From positions 930,001-994,000 of the forward strand of contig JARGSG010000207.1 of assembly GCA_030374805.1 (NCBI GenBank): a stretch of 64,000 nt of DNA. Direction: 5' to 3'. The notes beneath the pieces are model-generated. The model was not told the DNA's origin. It saw nothing but the letters and a program-made list of their open reading frames with translations, and searched no databases. The translations under genes and the position numbers were made by a program. Positions 51,328 through 61,761 of this stretch are shown piece by piece. The stretch comes from Gracilaria gracilis. Its lineage: Eukaryota; Rhodophyta; Florideophyceae; Gracilariales; Gracilariaceae. How positions within the stretch are numbered: the stretch's first letter is position 1; each line of letters starts with the position of its first letter.

Positions 51328-52509
51328 ATTCACTCGCCAAATCTGCGCTTCCGTGAGCCGATTTCGCCATCCCTACCGTCGCTTTCGTGTCTTTCTGTCC
51401 TCATCTTTCTTTCAATATCAATCTGTTCAGCATCTCGGCGCATTCGATCCAGCATCGTAGCTGTATCATCCTTCACATAATTTGTTGCCCTCCTCTCCGA
51501 GTTACTCGTGAAACCAGGAGGCTGATCGAAGCGTCTACGAGGCCTTGCAGGTGCAGAACGATAGGTCGGTGGTTGGTCAAAGCGCTTTCTGCGCGGTATG
51601 AATCGCTTGCTCACTTCAACTTGGCTACCTCGCTCTGGCAGTCGTAGTCCGTAATCGCTCTTCTTATTCTCAAATGCAGGAGCATGTCGCCCAACTATCT
51701 CATTTGATTCGTGTCTATGCGAAAGCGATAGGTCTTCTGCCTCTTTGTAACTTCCAGCGAAAGTGGTCGAGTGTCGCCGAGCTGTCTCGCTTGATTCTCG
51801 TCTCGGCGACAGCGATAGGTCTTCCGCCTCCTTGTAATCCCTCGCACAAGTAGACATTTGTGACCGCACAGGTCCACGTGCTTCGCGTCTTCGTCGTCGC
51901 TCTTCTCGAACAGCTTGGCGATGCTGCTTTCGCTTCAGCTTCTCCGCGCGTTCTGAGCGTTGTCCTCCCCTTCTACTGTATAATTCGCGCAGTTGTTCAT
52001 CTCGTACCATTTGCATCCTTTGTCGTTTGATGTCCAGCAATGGGTCCTCGCGCATTTTGTTCTCCATGTCTATCATTGACGGCCCCGCTCGTTGTTGCTC
52101 CTCTTCCAATGTTCCAAGTGTTACCTCTTTCTTTCCAGTAAGAACGTCTTCGCATTCTTTCTCATCAACTTCCTTGTCTGCTGTTTTGCTCTCATTCGGT
52201 CCGAATTCGTACATCCAGTTGATGCGCCGGCGCTTTAGCAGTTGTTCAGGCTCAAGCCGCCCTGCCTTTACTTCCAACTCTTCAGCTTCTTTCAGCTTGC
52301 GCTCTTCTTCAATCTGCTTCCGCAGTTCTTCGATTCGCGACTTTTCCTTCGCCTCCGCCTGCTCCTTTAGCCACACCTTCTCGCTGTTCTTGATGTTGGC
52401 CGTGTGCCATGACTTCTTACTCAGAAATTTCAAAGCACTCATTGTTTCCTAAGCAGCAATCAGTATCTGCTAGAAAAGGGTAGTGCAGGTAGCCTTCGTA
52501 CTCTGTGCT
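51328..52509. repeat. Duplicated 1.18-kb block, copy 2 (partner 42641-43822)
   Basis: Second copy of the CWC25 block, same orientation, no indels relative to copy 1. Beyond 52509 only scattered short matches persist (for example GGGTTTGCTTTCGC in both upstream regions), so the strong similarity stops abruptly. Confidence 0.9.
51330..52442 (-). CDS. CWC25: Pre-mRNA splicing factor CWC25, copy 2
   Basis: Intact 370-codon frame almost identical to copy 1. Protein differences I can see are one Gln-to-Lys change (NYVQDD becomes NYVKDD) and several at the extreme C-terminus (HESDGRDGEIGSRKRRFGE instead of HESDDRDSEIVSRKRKLRE). Domains are the same: N-terminal Cir_N/CWC25 signature, INWMYEFGPNE, then a charged tail with a ~32-residue tandem repeat. 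The upstream region differs from copy 1 beyond 67 bp, so the two could be regulated differently. It borders the gene-poor relic region to its right. Which copy is ancestral cannot be told here. Confidence 0.9.
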   Translation of the reverse strand: MSALKFLSKKSWHTANIKNSEKVWLKEQAEAKEKSRIEELRKQIEEERKLKEAEELEVKAGRLEPEQLLKRRRINWMYEFGPNESKTADKEVDEKECEDVLTGKKEVTLGTLEEEQQRAGPSMIDMENKMREDPLLDIKRQRMQMVRDEQLRELYSRRGGQRSERAEKLKRKQHRQAVREERRRRREARGPVRSQMSTCARDYKEAEDLSLSPRRESSETARRHSTTFAGSYKEAEDLSLSHRHESNEIVGRHAPAFENKKSDYGLRLPERGSQVEVSKRFIPRRKRFDQPPTYRSAPARPRRRFDQPPGFTSNSERRATNYVKDDTATMLDRMRRDAEQIDIERKMRTERHESDGRDGEIGSRKRRFGE

Positions 52510-53441
52510 ACAAACTTTTAACTCTGCTTGTTGGTGAATCTACTGGGTTTGCTTTCGCCGTCGTGGGAAGACTTCGGTGTTCATACACTGAAGAACATCA
52601 TGAGGCCCGTTCATTGTCGACTGTTCGAGCCTTGGAAACTGCATAGGCCGCAAGAATGTAAGAGAATAGGAATGTTTTGGCGGCCTTCCTAAGAGCCAAT
52701 CAGATCATTTCTGAGGCCGCTACAGTTTCTTCTATTGGCCCGGAGATGGCGGTTCCGCCGCTACGTGTACATCACTTGTAACGTACGATGCCCCAATGGT
52801 GGGAATTGATCAGTTTGAAGAACGAAAGTCACCACATTTGCATTCTTCAGCAGTTAGTTGGTTCGCTAATATCGAGGCATCGCTTGAGAGCAAAAGCGCA
52901 GGCAGCGGGGCTTGACAAAATGTCCTTCGGGCCGCGACGACCGCGCGGCCGAGCACAGGGGGCCCGGTAGGCACTTCAAGTATTGCATGCTGGATGGAGC
53001 TGCTATGATAGATCTCTCTCTCTCATTTATGAAACGCGTACGTGAATTACTCGTACGCGGGTGTATGCTAAGAACCCCAACAACATATAACACTTATCTC
53101 TACACCGTAGCCACAAACCACAAATCAGTAGCCGTGCTACACTCACGGTGCTATAATGTGGTACAAAGAAAGTATTAGGTACCTAAGCTGTTTTCGACCG
53201 CAGAAGCGTTTTGTTTGCGACGATTATCGCCTTCTTCTTCACTGGACCTCTCTATGATAGATAGAAGATGGAGAACGGAAGCTCGAGAAGCAACAATATA
53301 ACTCATGTAAAGCGGTGACAAGGCTGAACGCTAAACGTACTTGAGGCTTTCTACCTGACAAACCTGCCCCAAAACCTATCCCAAGCATTTTCTGACTATA
53401 CCAGCACCGGGTTTTTGACTAGCTGTTTGAGAACTGGTCCT

Positions 53442-53723
53442 TCAGTTCACCATCTCAACGGCTTTAGCTGGGAGGTCAAAGCGGACCCTGTGCAAATGCC
53501 TGTTCATGTCGAAAACCTGTGAGCGGGAATGGGCAAAGCGGTGGTTGTCAAACACTATCACCGACTGTTCTGGAACCAAGAACTCATTGCGTGTACATTG
53601 CGGCTCCAGGATACTGCAGAACTTCTCAAACGCTGTCCAAAACGTCTTCTGTTCGGAAGCACTAAAGTGATCAGTCATCACGATATCTTTGCGAAAACGT
53701 GCACGAATGTCAGACATCAACAC
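53442..53723 (-). pseudogene. Fragment of a TauD/gamma-butyrobetaine-hydroxylase-like dioxygenase
   Basis: A 93-codon minus-strand frame without an ATG. It contains TAFEKFCSILEP, then VIVFDNHRFAHSRSQVF and RHLHRVRFDLP, resembling the C-terminal part of 2-oxoglutarate/Fe(II) oxygenases of the TauD/BBOX group (VxFDNxRxLHGR, distal His and Arg). Only about a quarter of such an enzyme is present. The upstream part is missing and a plus-strand transporter fragment begins directly beside it. It could be a terminal exon, but I find no partner exon. Similarity is by eye, hence modest confidence. Confidence 0.45.
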
Positions 53724-53734
53724 AGGTCCCGGTT

Positions 53735-54240
53735 TAGTGGGTTAGGAAGATTCACGTACTTCTGTACATTGACTTTGCTAATGCAAAGCACGATGGCTTT
53801 GGTGCGAGTAAGTTTTCAGCCCGTGCTAATTGGGGTTTACGGAGCCGATGATGAAGAGGTCGGGAAAGTATACACCATTATCGGGGCACTCGCTTTTGTG
53901 CCGCCGGTCGCAGTAGCTCTTCTTTCGAGAGTTTTGAAAGACCGGGACATTATGCTGATCGGAATGACAATCAAGTTGGGCGGCTCACTGATGTGCCTTC
54001 CACTCTTTGGAAGAGTAAGGAAATGGCAACTTGTGGCTGGGTTCATGTTGTGCATCAAAGCGTCGAACTTTTCCTGACGGCGGCGCTAAGCTCATTCAGC
54101 AAGAGCTCGGATGGAAAGAAGCATGGAGAGCAAATGGGGTATTTTTGGAGTATCTATTTGTAATGTTGGCCCTGCTGTGATCCAGTTTTTTTTTTGCAAG
54201 CAGGTTAGTTGGCGTGTTCGGTTCTTGGGGTTCTAGCTAG
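53735..54240 (+). pseudogene. Major-facilitator-type transporter remnant
   Basis: A stretch with several hydrophobic helices (STMALVRVSFQPVLIGVYG, VYTIIGALAFVPPVAVALLS, IMLIGMTIKLGGSLMCLPLF, WQLVAGFMLCIKASN). The reading frame then shifts near 54070 into LTAALSSFSKSSDGKKHGEQ, and again near 54150 into a segment ending NVGPAVIQFFF. The QxxGxxxG...VGPAV pattern is typical of MFS transporters. Only the C-terminal half is represented, with no start. Two frameshifts within 100 bp make it a pseudogene unless very short introns are present, which seems unlikely. Confidence 0.5.
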
Positions 54241-54625
54241 TCGCCCGGCATGATGAGCGAAGAACACATCACAAGAGCGACGTATGTATGATACAGTAAA
54301 GGTTAAAAAGTGCTAGCGTTTTACTGCACGTGTACCGTTGTATCTTTACTGTTACATACTGCACATACTATGCATGTATCTTCGTATGTAGATACCTCCT
54401 ACGTATGACATCACAATGTTTCTGCACGATCTCGCAGCGAGAATCTCGCCCTTAACCCTCCCTCGATACGCCTGAGTAGGTGGTAGGAACGTTACCTACT
54501 AGGTACGCTTCAGGTTACTGTAGTGAGTTAACGTTAACTCTCCCAGTATGGCGTTCCTCTACCCTTGTACTGCTGTGGACGGCTACATTCCCGTTCGGTT
54601 CAGCACGTTGCATTGACGACTTTCT

Positions 54626-54645
54626 CGTTCGTTCGTTCGTTCGTT
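54626..54645. repeat. (CGTT)5 microsatellite
   Basis: Five perfect CGTT units in gene-poor DNA. Confidence 0.9.
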
Positions 54646-55029
54646 AATCGCCAAGAATCCCGTCCATCACACTCCGCTTAATTGAGCACAGAGCGGTGAG
54701 CGTTCGTGATCCGCATCGTTTGCTTGTACGAGAGTGCTTTTGAGACTGTGGGAACCGGTGGACAGTTAGATACAGTAGGCTTCGGGTAGGGGCACTCGCA
54801 TGGAAAGCTCCTTCAGTTACGGTTGGTACACCGTGCTCTCAGAAGCACTCATCATCAGTCACGCACGGCGATGGGCAACCCTCTTGCCGTTGCCAAAAGG
54901 CTGTCACGGTATGCGCAGCGGATTCATGCGAAACTGGGACACGACTCGTGTCACACGAGAGAGGAGCGGGTTTGACAGAGATACTCTGAAGTTCAGAGTC
55001 TGAACCGGTACAAAACCGGGATAGACGAG

Positions 55030-55570
55030 CACAATGCTGCAACCACCGAGCCACAGCCTCCATCTCCCGACAGCACGTCCCCATCTTCTTGTTGTGAGTA
55101 CAACACCCCTCCTCCAAGGCTATCATCCCCCATGTTGTCCTTCTTCGCCGAAGCACAGCAGCCATCGAGCTGGGCCTCCCGCACCCGCTTCACCTCCTTA
55201 CAAGCGACCCGAAGCCCCAGGCGGACCTTCCTCTACTACCACTTCTTTCCCGACTACCACCACAATTTCACACCCGACACTCTTTCCCCCTTCCCCAGCT
55301 TCCATGCCTCCACCTCACGCCCTCAAGTTCTTGACTTCCATCAGCTATAACTAAGCTCGCTAATCCCATCCTTTGCCGTTGATAGCCAGTGCCTCTCCCA
55401 CTTCCCTACTCCCCCACGCGCCCTCACGCTCTCGGACATCATTCCTTCCGCTCTTCTTTCGCCCCCGCTGCTCAGTTCCATTCCTTCTTCCCCAAAACCT
55501 CCCTAATCCCCTAATCCATCCCCCGTCCGAGCCCCTATCCCTACACTCACTTCCTTTCTCGTACAACTCG
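55030..55570. repeat. Pyrimidine-rich, strand-asymmetric tract
   Basis: About 540 bp in which the plus strand is dominated by C and T with very little G (for example CTCCCCCACGCGCCCTC and many TTCC/CTCC runs). Short frames through it encode Ser/Pro-rich peptides that reflect composition only. Confidence 0.6.
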
Positions 55571-55733
55571 GGATCATGAAGAGAGAAGCTGAGAGTCTGG
55601 ACAGAGAGAAAGACATGACGGACTTTGTTGTTCAAACCAGTTGAAGTGCCCTTATAGATTTAGATCTAAACGAATTCAAAGAATGTGCCTTCGTAGATTT
55701 GTGTAAGAGGGCTGTAGTAAGACTGAAGTGTGA

Positions 55734-55770
55734 ACTCTTAGGCTAAGACTAACTGCTAAGAGTCTTAGCC
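55734..55770. repeat. Nested, mutually exclusive hairpins
   Basis: GGCTAAGACT (55741-55750) pairs perfectly with AGTCTTAGCC (55761-55770). An overlapping alternative stem pairs ACTCTTAG (55734-55741) with CTAAGAGT (55756-55763). The two stems cannot form at once. Confidence 0.75.
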
Positions 55771-56599
55771 CTTTCATCCCGTTTTGAAGGCGGAACTTGA
55801 TCGAGAGAGAGAGCCCAGGGCTCTAGTAGCGCTCGCTACCTCGCGTAACCGGGTCAGCCTGTCGTTCTTGGTGAACGGTTGATGACAAAAGATGATGTAG
55901 ATAAAACTGGTGACTCCGGACAGAGAAGAGTTGTAGCCGGGTCGACTTACTTTTTATACTGTACTACCTTTAGTGCCACTAATTGGCGCCAAAGAGACAC
56001 AACTGAAACATCAGCTTCTGCGTGCCTTGAAACACCAATCTCTTTGTGGTCTTCATCTACAGCCATTCAATACCCTAACGGGTAACGTTCCTAACCCTTT
56101 ACTGTATACATGTGACTCTATCACAGCCTATCGACCATTGGCCGCTTTTCCTTTTTTATTCTACTATTGACGGACAAGGACGCCTCGGACCTATGAAAAG
56201 GATTGCGCCATCCCTATCTATTTGGTAGCGGTCCTAGAGAGAGGTACAAGTGTAAAGTTAGATACTCTTCACCCTTTCTGGGGCGGGTGAACAGTTGTGA
56301 ACTTGCACTGCCAACTCAGATATCAAGCAAGCATGGGTCGACGTTCGTCCGTCGAAACTGGTTCCACTACAATCATTCCGGCGTCCCCAACCAAAAGGGT
56401 TATTGTTAACTGAACCACAACTCTGGGTTGTTATCATCTTCATAAACCGGAGGCTTCTGCATTCCTCCTTGTGCATGAATTCGGTACTCAGCTTTCTTAC
56501 GGTTTCTTAGTGCGTTCAATCTCAAGAGTCTTGACGTGTGGTCAACACTTCTTTACGATCTCATTTCAATTCTTTCGTTAACAACCATTTCTATTAAAT

Positions 56600-58054
56600 A
56601 TGCAAAACTCCACAGGGGATTCGATCGATTCGCCATTTTCCCGACGTCTCAGTCAACCCACGCTTGACCAACGAAGTGGTGATGACATTGGCAATGTTAC
56701 GTCAAATCTGTTGCAAAGAAGTACTATGGTTTCGGAAAACGGTGATGATGAAGACCCGCGAGGTTCGTCCCCTTCATTATCTACGAGGTCCAAGTTCAGA
56801 GCCGCAGTTAACGCGACAACTGTGCAACCCTCACGCCCTTCTCCGCAAGTAAATTCCAAGTTCAAAGCAGTAGTGCATGCGATCATTGCGCGCAATACAG
56901 CGACTGAGGAGCGTGGTCTGGGAGAGAAACCCCTCTCTAGATTTATTACTCGCATTTGCGAACAACTGGATCCGGAACTCATTGATGCTGCAGTGAGCGT
57001 GCTATCGAAAATAGGGAACAAGATGGAAGAAAGTGATTTTGAAGCTATGAAAACCTTTGCCAGAGACTCACTAAAAATTTATTGTCTGGAAATGAACAAA
57101 GGATTGAACATCCTAACCGTATTGGCTTTTGCTGCGTCATTCGCAGAAAAGAAGACTGAATTGTTAGACGAAAGGCTTGAGATGAGATGGGGTGTGATGA
57201 CAAATATGTACGAATCGCTTTCCAAGGTTCATTTGTCTATACTCAAAATGATGAAGGAAGAGGAACTTCCAGGGCGGGTGTATATATGCTCTGAAGATGA
57301 ATTTCGAAACGGGATCTTGTTTAAGAGAAAAAGGGACATTAGAAGCCACAGTTGGACGAAACGCAAGTTTAAACTCGATCCCAGGAGAGGACAATACTAT
57401 GGAAAGACTCCTTGGCAATATGTATTCGTAACCTATGCCGTTCTTTTCGGTACTTTGGTCATTGCTGGGGCTCTTATTGCTTGGTGGAACAAGCCTAGAG
57501 CTGAGGGTATATTCGAAGCTCTTCAAGTCGTTCCTCTTATTGATCTGTTCTATTTCGGAATATGGAAAGTATTCTCGTATAATGATAAGATTGTCCGCGA
57601 CTTAATCACGGGTCGATGGACAATAAACTCGGTGGAAGACTTTCAGAGATATTTTGATATGTCGGAAAAGGAAATGTTCGAAAGGATAATTAGAGGTGAT
57701 GAAGAATTGTGTAGTCGCATCGAATCGCGTTATGCGTCATATTCCCCAAAGCCCCTTATTGGGTTGCTGCCACTGAATAAGCCCTGTGCAAGTGCTTGGT
57801 TTTCGGAATGGTTCAGTCATTTCGTCGTGAATGACACTGAGTTTGTCGTAGACTGGGTCAACGAGCGCATCGGAATGTTTCACACGCTTACATCTGGGTA
57901 CGGAAGAATCACATGGATATACATCAAAGGTCAGGGTGGACTTTTTTCCTCACAGGCCCCTTTTCGAAGACATCCAATGAGATACCTTGACATATATGCG
58001 AAGACTATCGTTATTGAGAGGGAGCTTCGTGACGTTTGCGATTATATCAGCTGA
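56600..58054 (+). CDS. Unknown 484-residue protein with two membrane segments
   Basis: One uninterrupted frame from an ATG. Residues 1-90 are Ser-rich and disordered, with a small repeat (TRSKFRAAVNAT and VNSKFKAVVHAI). Residues 105-240 look helical (RICEQLDPELIDAAVSVLSK, LNILTVLAFAASFAEKKTEL). A strong membrane helix lies near 272-296 (YVFVTYAVLFGTLVIAGALI) and a second hydrophobic segment near 308-322. A charged C-terminal domain follows (DFQRYFDMSEKEMFERII, FVVDWVNERIGMFHTL). I recognise no family. It sits at the edge of the gene-poor region, so it may be lineage-specific. Length without stops supports a real gene. Confidence 0.65.
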   Translation: MQNSTGDSIDSPFSRRLSQPTLDQRSGDDIGNVTSNLLQRSTMVSENGDDEDPRGSSPSLSTRSKFRAAVNATTVQPSRPSPQVNSKFKAVVHAIIARNTATEERGLGEKPLSRFITRICEQLDPELIDAAVSVLSKIGNKMEESDFEAMKTFARDSLKIYCLEMNKGLNILTVLAFAASFAEKKTELLDERLEMRWGVMTNMYESLSKVHLSILKMMKEEELPGRVYICSEDEFRNGILFKRKRDIRSHSWTKRKFKLDPRRGQYYGKTPWQYVFVTYAVLFGTLVIAGALIAWWNKPRAEGIFEALQVVPLIDLFYFGIWKVFSYNDKIVRDLITGRWTINSVEDFQRYFDMSEKEMFERIIRGDEELCSRIESRYASYSPKPLIGLLPLNKPCASAWFSEWFSHFVVNDTEFVVDWVNERIGMFHTLTSGYGRITWIYIKGQGGLFSSQAPFRRHPMRYLDIYAKTIVIERELRDVCDYIS

Positions 58055-58888
58055 AATACTGATATAGCTGAAGTTGTCTTCCTGAAGACAAACAGTTCAG
58101 TGGAATCTGGCCGCTGAAGATCTAAGTTTTTCTTGAGGTCCTCCTTTGATATGGTGACGCTGACTAGTTTGCGTTGTACTGCAATGTTTGGGTACTTGAA
58201 CGTGTTCTTGGCGGAACGACTACCAAACACGTTGAGCGCATTGCAGAGGCTCACGCTGTGGGACCGATTCAACATACGAAACGATCTATCACTGGCTTGA
58301 CGCCAACAACCGCACGACTATGATCAGCACTCACCAGATGTCGCGCTTACCAGGGGTAGAACTGGCTCTCCGAGCTTTCGAGTCATTATGGAACATTTGA
58401 GTGCCCAGTCCAGTTCATCAGATAAACTTCCAACACAATGGGTGCACACGCTGTAGAATACGTTTGTAGGAACTACGGCACCCCCTTCCCATTCTGACGG
58501 GTGAAACAAACATCCGCTTCCTTGCAGGGTATTGACTTCTTTGTTTTGTTCAGAAAATGTCCTCTGTACTGTCTCGTCTGTCGCGATTTTCGCTATGACA
58601 AGCCATCCAGCTTGTTCTCTTCGTCAGAAATACATTCGTATCAAAGAGGGCTTGTTCATCCAAATAGATTGCTTTTTCGTCGTTAACTCCCTCAAACAAA
58701 AAGAACCCTTGTAGGGTACATCAGGAGACAGAAAACAGTTTTGAGGCTCTCTTCAGTGCAGAAACTGATGTTCGTGTTTTTTTTAGATTTTGGGTGGGTA
58801 AAGTTTAGGACCCCAACCGTGTCATATTGCAGCTCCCCCCGTCTATTTTTTGAGATCTTCAGCATTCGTGGCCTGAAGTTCCAGCAAC
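58055..58888. other. Intergenic, 57-kb gene to oligopeptidase
   Basis: About 830 bp. Short frames on both strands (such as 58042-58275 minus) are unsupported. A T-rich run lies at about 58778. The oligopeptidase promoter is at the right end. Confidence 0.35.
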
Positions 58889-61131
58889 ATGCATCTTCCT
58901 GCCTTCGCGTGGCCCCTACTGTTCTACGTGCTTTCGGCTCACCAGGTCATGCTGCGAACTACCGCAACCAAAAGCATCCGTCCTGCAAGGCAGGCTATGC
59001 TTCTCTTCACTGCCCCATTTACATTTAAGAGGGTACGGTCTCATTCTGTCTTCTATTCAACTGCTTCTGGCTCGTTTTGCCCTACGCTACGTCCGACGTC
59101 TTCTGTCTCTATCTCTGCCATGGCATCCGTACCGAGAATGGTGTCGACTGTTCCAGCTGTTGATAAAGCAGACGCAGAGGCGATTACAGGCCCAAGTTGG
59201 CAGCTTGAATACTCTGCCACAAACGACTCGCAGCTCGTGGCGGACCTTAACGAGGGGAAACGCTTAATTGAGGTCATCAATGCATTAGCCGATAGAATCA
59301 AACACCTCGTTCCGGAAGCGGCAAAAATCACCCTGGAGCAAGCGTCCGAGACTGACCTCATTCGAACGTTGACCGAAATGAATCGTCGTTACTGGGAGGC
59401 CGTCGTCTTATTGGGCAATGTGTACACTTACGGAAGCTGTGCCTCATCCGTTGATGGGTCTGATGAGGATGCGAAGAAGCTCAGTGGTCAAGTGCAGGTT
59501 TCGTTCTCTCTTCTGAAGCAAGCGTTTCAACCCGCTCAACTCATTCTTGACTTGTGTCCGGATAAGATTTTTGAGGCGTATCTGGCCGCCGATGAACTTG
59601 CCAAAGATGCAGAGTACATGCAACGCCATTCGCGTAAGATGAAGGATTACCGACTTTCTCTTGCTGAAGAAAACATGATCACCTCTCTGGGCGTCACTGG
59701 ACATTCATCATGGGGAAGCATGTACACGGACCTTTCGTCCGATCTTTCTGTTCATGTCAACCTCCCGGATGGGATGAAGACAATGGGTATAGCCAGCGCG
59801 GAAGCAATGCGAGATAGTCCGGACGAACAGATAAGAAAGGCCTCGTGGGAGGGCATTCGCAATGCCTGGCTCCCACATCAAGAAACTTGCGCTGCTGCTT
59901 TGAATGCAATAACTGGATGGCGATTAGATCTTTACGACAAACGCGGTTATGAATCATTTTTGAATAGTTCCCTGCATTCAAACCGCATCAAGAACGCTAC
60001 TTTGGATGCGCTCTTCGAAGCTTTGGATGGGAAGACCGAGGTGGGAAGGCGTGCAATGAAGATTCAGGCCTCCGCGCTTGGAAAGAAAGCTTTGGAACCT
60101 TGGGACCTGTTCGCGCCGGCACCAGTGAAGGGAGATGTCGGTAGAGTTTATTCCTTTGATGAAGGCATTGAGCTCATTGCTAACGCAGTTGGGGAGGTAG
60201 ACAAAGACGCGGGTTCCTTTGTGCGAATGATGAGGGAAAAGAAATGGATCGAAGCATCGAGAGGAGACAAAAAGCGACCCGGAGCGTAAGTTTTTGAGCA
60301 GATATAATTCCACTTCCGTACAAGAAAGCGTTAGCGTACAACTCGAGAACTGACGGCGAATGTTGTTTTTCTTGCCGTTGCCACAGGTACTGTACTGGAT
60401 TTTCGAAGTCGCGAACACCTAGAGTGTATCTTAGTGACTACAACGGAAGGGCACAACTACTACTGACGCTCGCTCACGAACTGGGTCATGCGTTTCATTC
60501 CTGGCAAATGCGCGACTTGCCTCGCCCGCAATCATCATACCCAATGAACTTGGCAGAGACCGCAAGCATTTTCTTCGAAACTGTGGTCGGCAGCAAGTTG
60601 TTGGAACAGGCAGAGAGCGACGAGGAGAGGTTCAGTATTCTTTGGGGCGAAGCAGAAAGCGCCCAGGCATTCCTACTCAACATTCCAGCACGCTATCGTT
60701 TCGAAGAGGAATTGAACCAAAGACGAAAGACTGGAAAGTTGTCCACAAAGGAAATCGACGAGATGATGGTTTCAGCATGGGACAAGTACTATGGTGACGC
60801 GCTAACGTCAACGGAACGAGTAGGTGTGTTCAGCCAGAGCAAGTTGCACTTTTACCTAACGGGAATTTCGTTTTATAATTGGCCGTATAGCTTTGGCTAC
60901 TTGTTCGCACTCGGTGTGTACGCCGAGTATGAGAATGGAAACCGAGACAAATTTGCAAAGATGTATCGCGATCTTCTCAGAGACACCGGGCGCATGGACG
61001 CAGAGGACGTGGTGGAGAAGCATCTTGGAGGGAGAATTGATGACAAGAGGTTTTGGGAGAAAGCGATTTCTGTGTCTGAACACAAAGTGGATATGTTGGA
61101 GAAGGTAGCGGGCAAGGTAGTTGCCATGTGA
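58889..61131 (+). CDS. M3-family oligopeptidase (PepF-like), probable organelle enzyme
   Basis: Zinc metallopeptidase that trims short peptides. Exons 58889..60285 and 60387..61131 (101-nt GTAAGT...GCCACAG intron) give 713 residues. The splice restores GAYCTGFSKSRTPRVYL, conserved in the family. The zinc site is LAHELGHAFHSW (HExxH), with the third ligand Glu in MNLAETASIFFET. C-terminal motifs FYNWPYSFGYLFALGVYAEY and DTGRMDAEDV are also typical. It resembles bacterial oligoendopeptidase F (M3B) more than thimet oligopeptidase. The first ~85 residues are basic and Ser-rich (TATKSIRPARQAMLL, SVFYSTASGSFCPTLRP) and fit an organellar transit peptide; several Mets make the exact start uncertain. 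It could clear imported transit peptides, an inference. Confidence 0.92.
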
Positions 61132-61347
61132 AAGAGAAGTGAATTGGGGGTATTTGTCAGTAAGAGGTGAATCGAATTGGAGCTTACCAATTGAACAGGG
61201 TTGATAGACAAGAACAGACAAGAGATGACATTAGTACGAGCGTTAACTCGCACACTTGGTATGGTTGTGTGCGTTTCTTAACAAGATAAGTGTGATTTGT
61301 GGTGTGCAAGCAATAGTGGGTAGATGACAAAAAGAGTAACGAGCAGT

Positions 61348-61761
61348 TCATGACGAAGGGTGATATCTACGATCGAAAGCTTCTATCAAGTCGTCGGGTA
61401 ATTTCCTTCCTTTGACAAAATCAGCGAAGCCACCTTCCAAAATAACGACCTCCGGCACGGTTTGCAGACGACCTTCCTTGCGAGCGTTATCTAGGGCATA
61501 CCAAAAGCGAACGGCACATGTGGGTCCCCTGAGCTGAGAGTACATGCAGTGGAAGACGACGGTATCGGCGCCGTTGATACACTTGAGGTAACGCGAGGGA
61601 TCACGGCGAAGGTCTGGCGCCGGAACGTGTATTGAGGACTTGATGTGTCCACCTATCCTATCGTCTTCTCGAACGTCTATGACGACAGGCGGCTTAGAGG
61701 AACGCAGCATGGAGGCAAGCGTCTCCTTGGAGATGTACGACGGGCCAGTCATGGAGGTCAT
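61348..61761 (-). CDS. Small rhodanese-fold Cdc25/ACR2-type phosphatase or arsenate reductase
   Basis: From ATG 61761 the protein has 137 residues, close to plant CDC25/ACR2 (about 130-150). The rhodanese domain shows PPVVIDVREDDRIGGHIKSS, a CH2A-like block of this subgroup, and the catalytic loop VFHCMYSQLRGPTCAVRF (HCX5R with the extra GP typical of ACR2/Cdc25). The end is VILEGGFADFVKGR. These enzymes act as dual-specificity phosphatases in vitro and reduce arsenate in plants and yeast; there is no regulatory N-terminal domain as in animal Cdc25. The frame continues upstream to a TTG with basic residues, which could be a targeting extension if a spliced start exists. Confidence 0.87.
   Translation of the reverse strand: MTSMTGPSYISKETLASMLRSSKPPVVIDVREDDRIGGHIKSSIHVPAPDLRRDPSRYLKCINGADTVVFHCMYSQLRGPTCAVRFWYALDNARKEGRLQTVPEVVILEGGFADFVKGRKLPDDLIEAFDRRYHPSS

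Larger units (their letters stand above)
52443..56599. other. Gene-poor relic region
   Basis: A 4.2-kb stretch with no intact gene, the longest in the window. It contains decayed fragments (53442-53723 and 53735-54240), a (CGTT)5 run, a pyrimidine-rich tract, nested hairpins, and AT-rich DNA around 54280-54420 with imperfect inverted words (GATACAGTAAAG / CTTTACTGTTAC). No transposase, reverse transcriptase or terminal repeats were recognised. Confidence 0.6.

Noticed and set aside
52443-56599. Possible transposon or viral insertion in the gene-poor region
   Set aside because: No transposase, integrase, reverse transcriptase or capsid-like frames, and no terminal repeats or target duplications could be seen.
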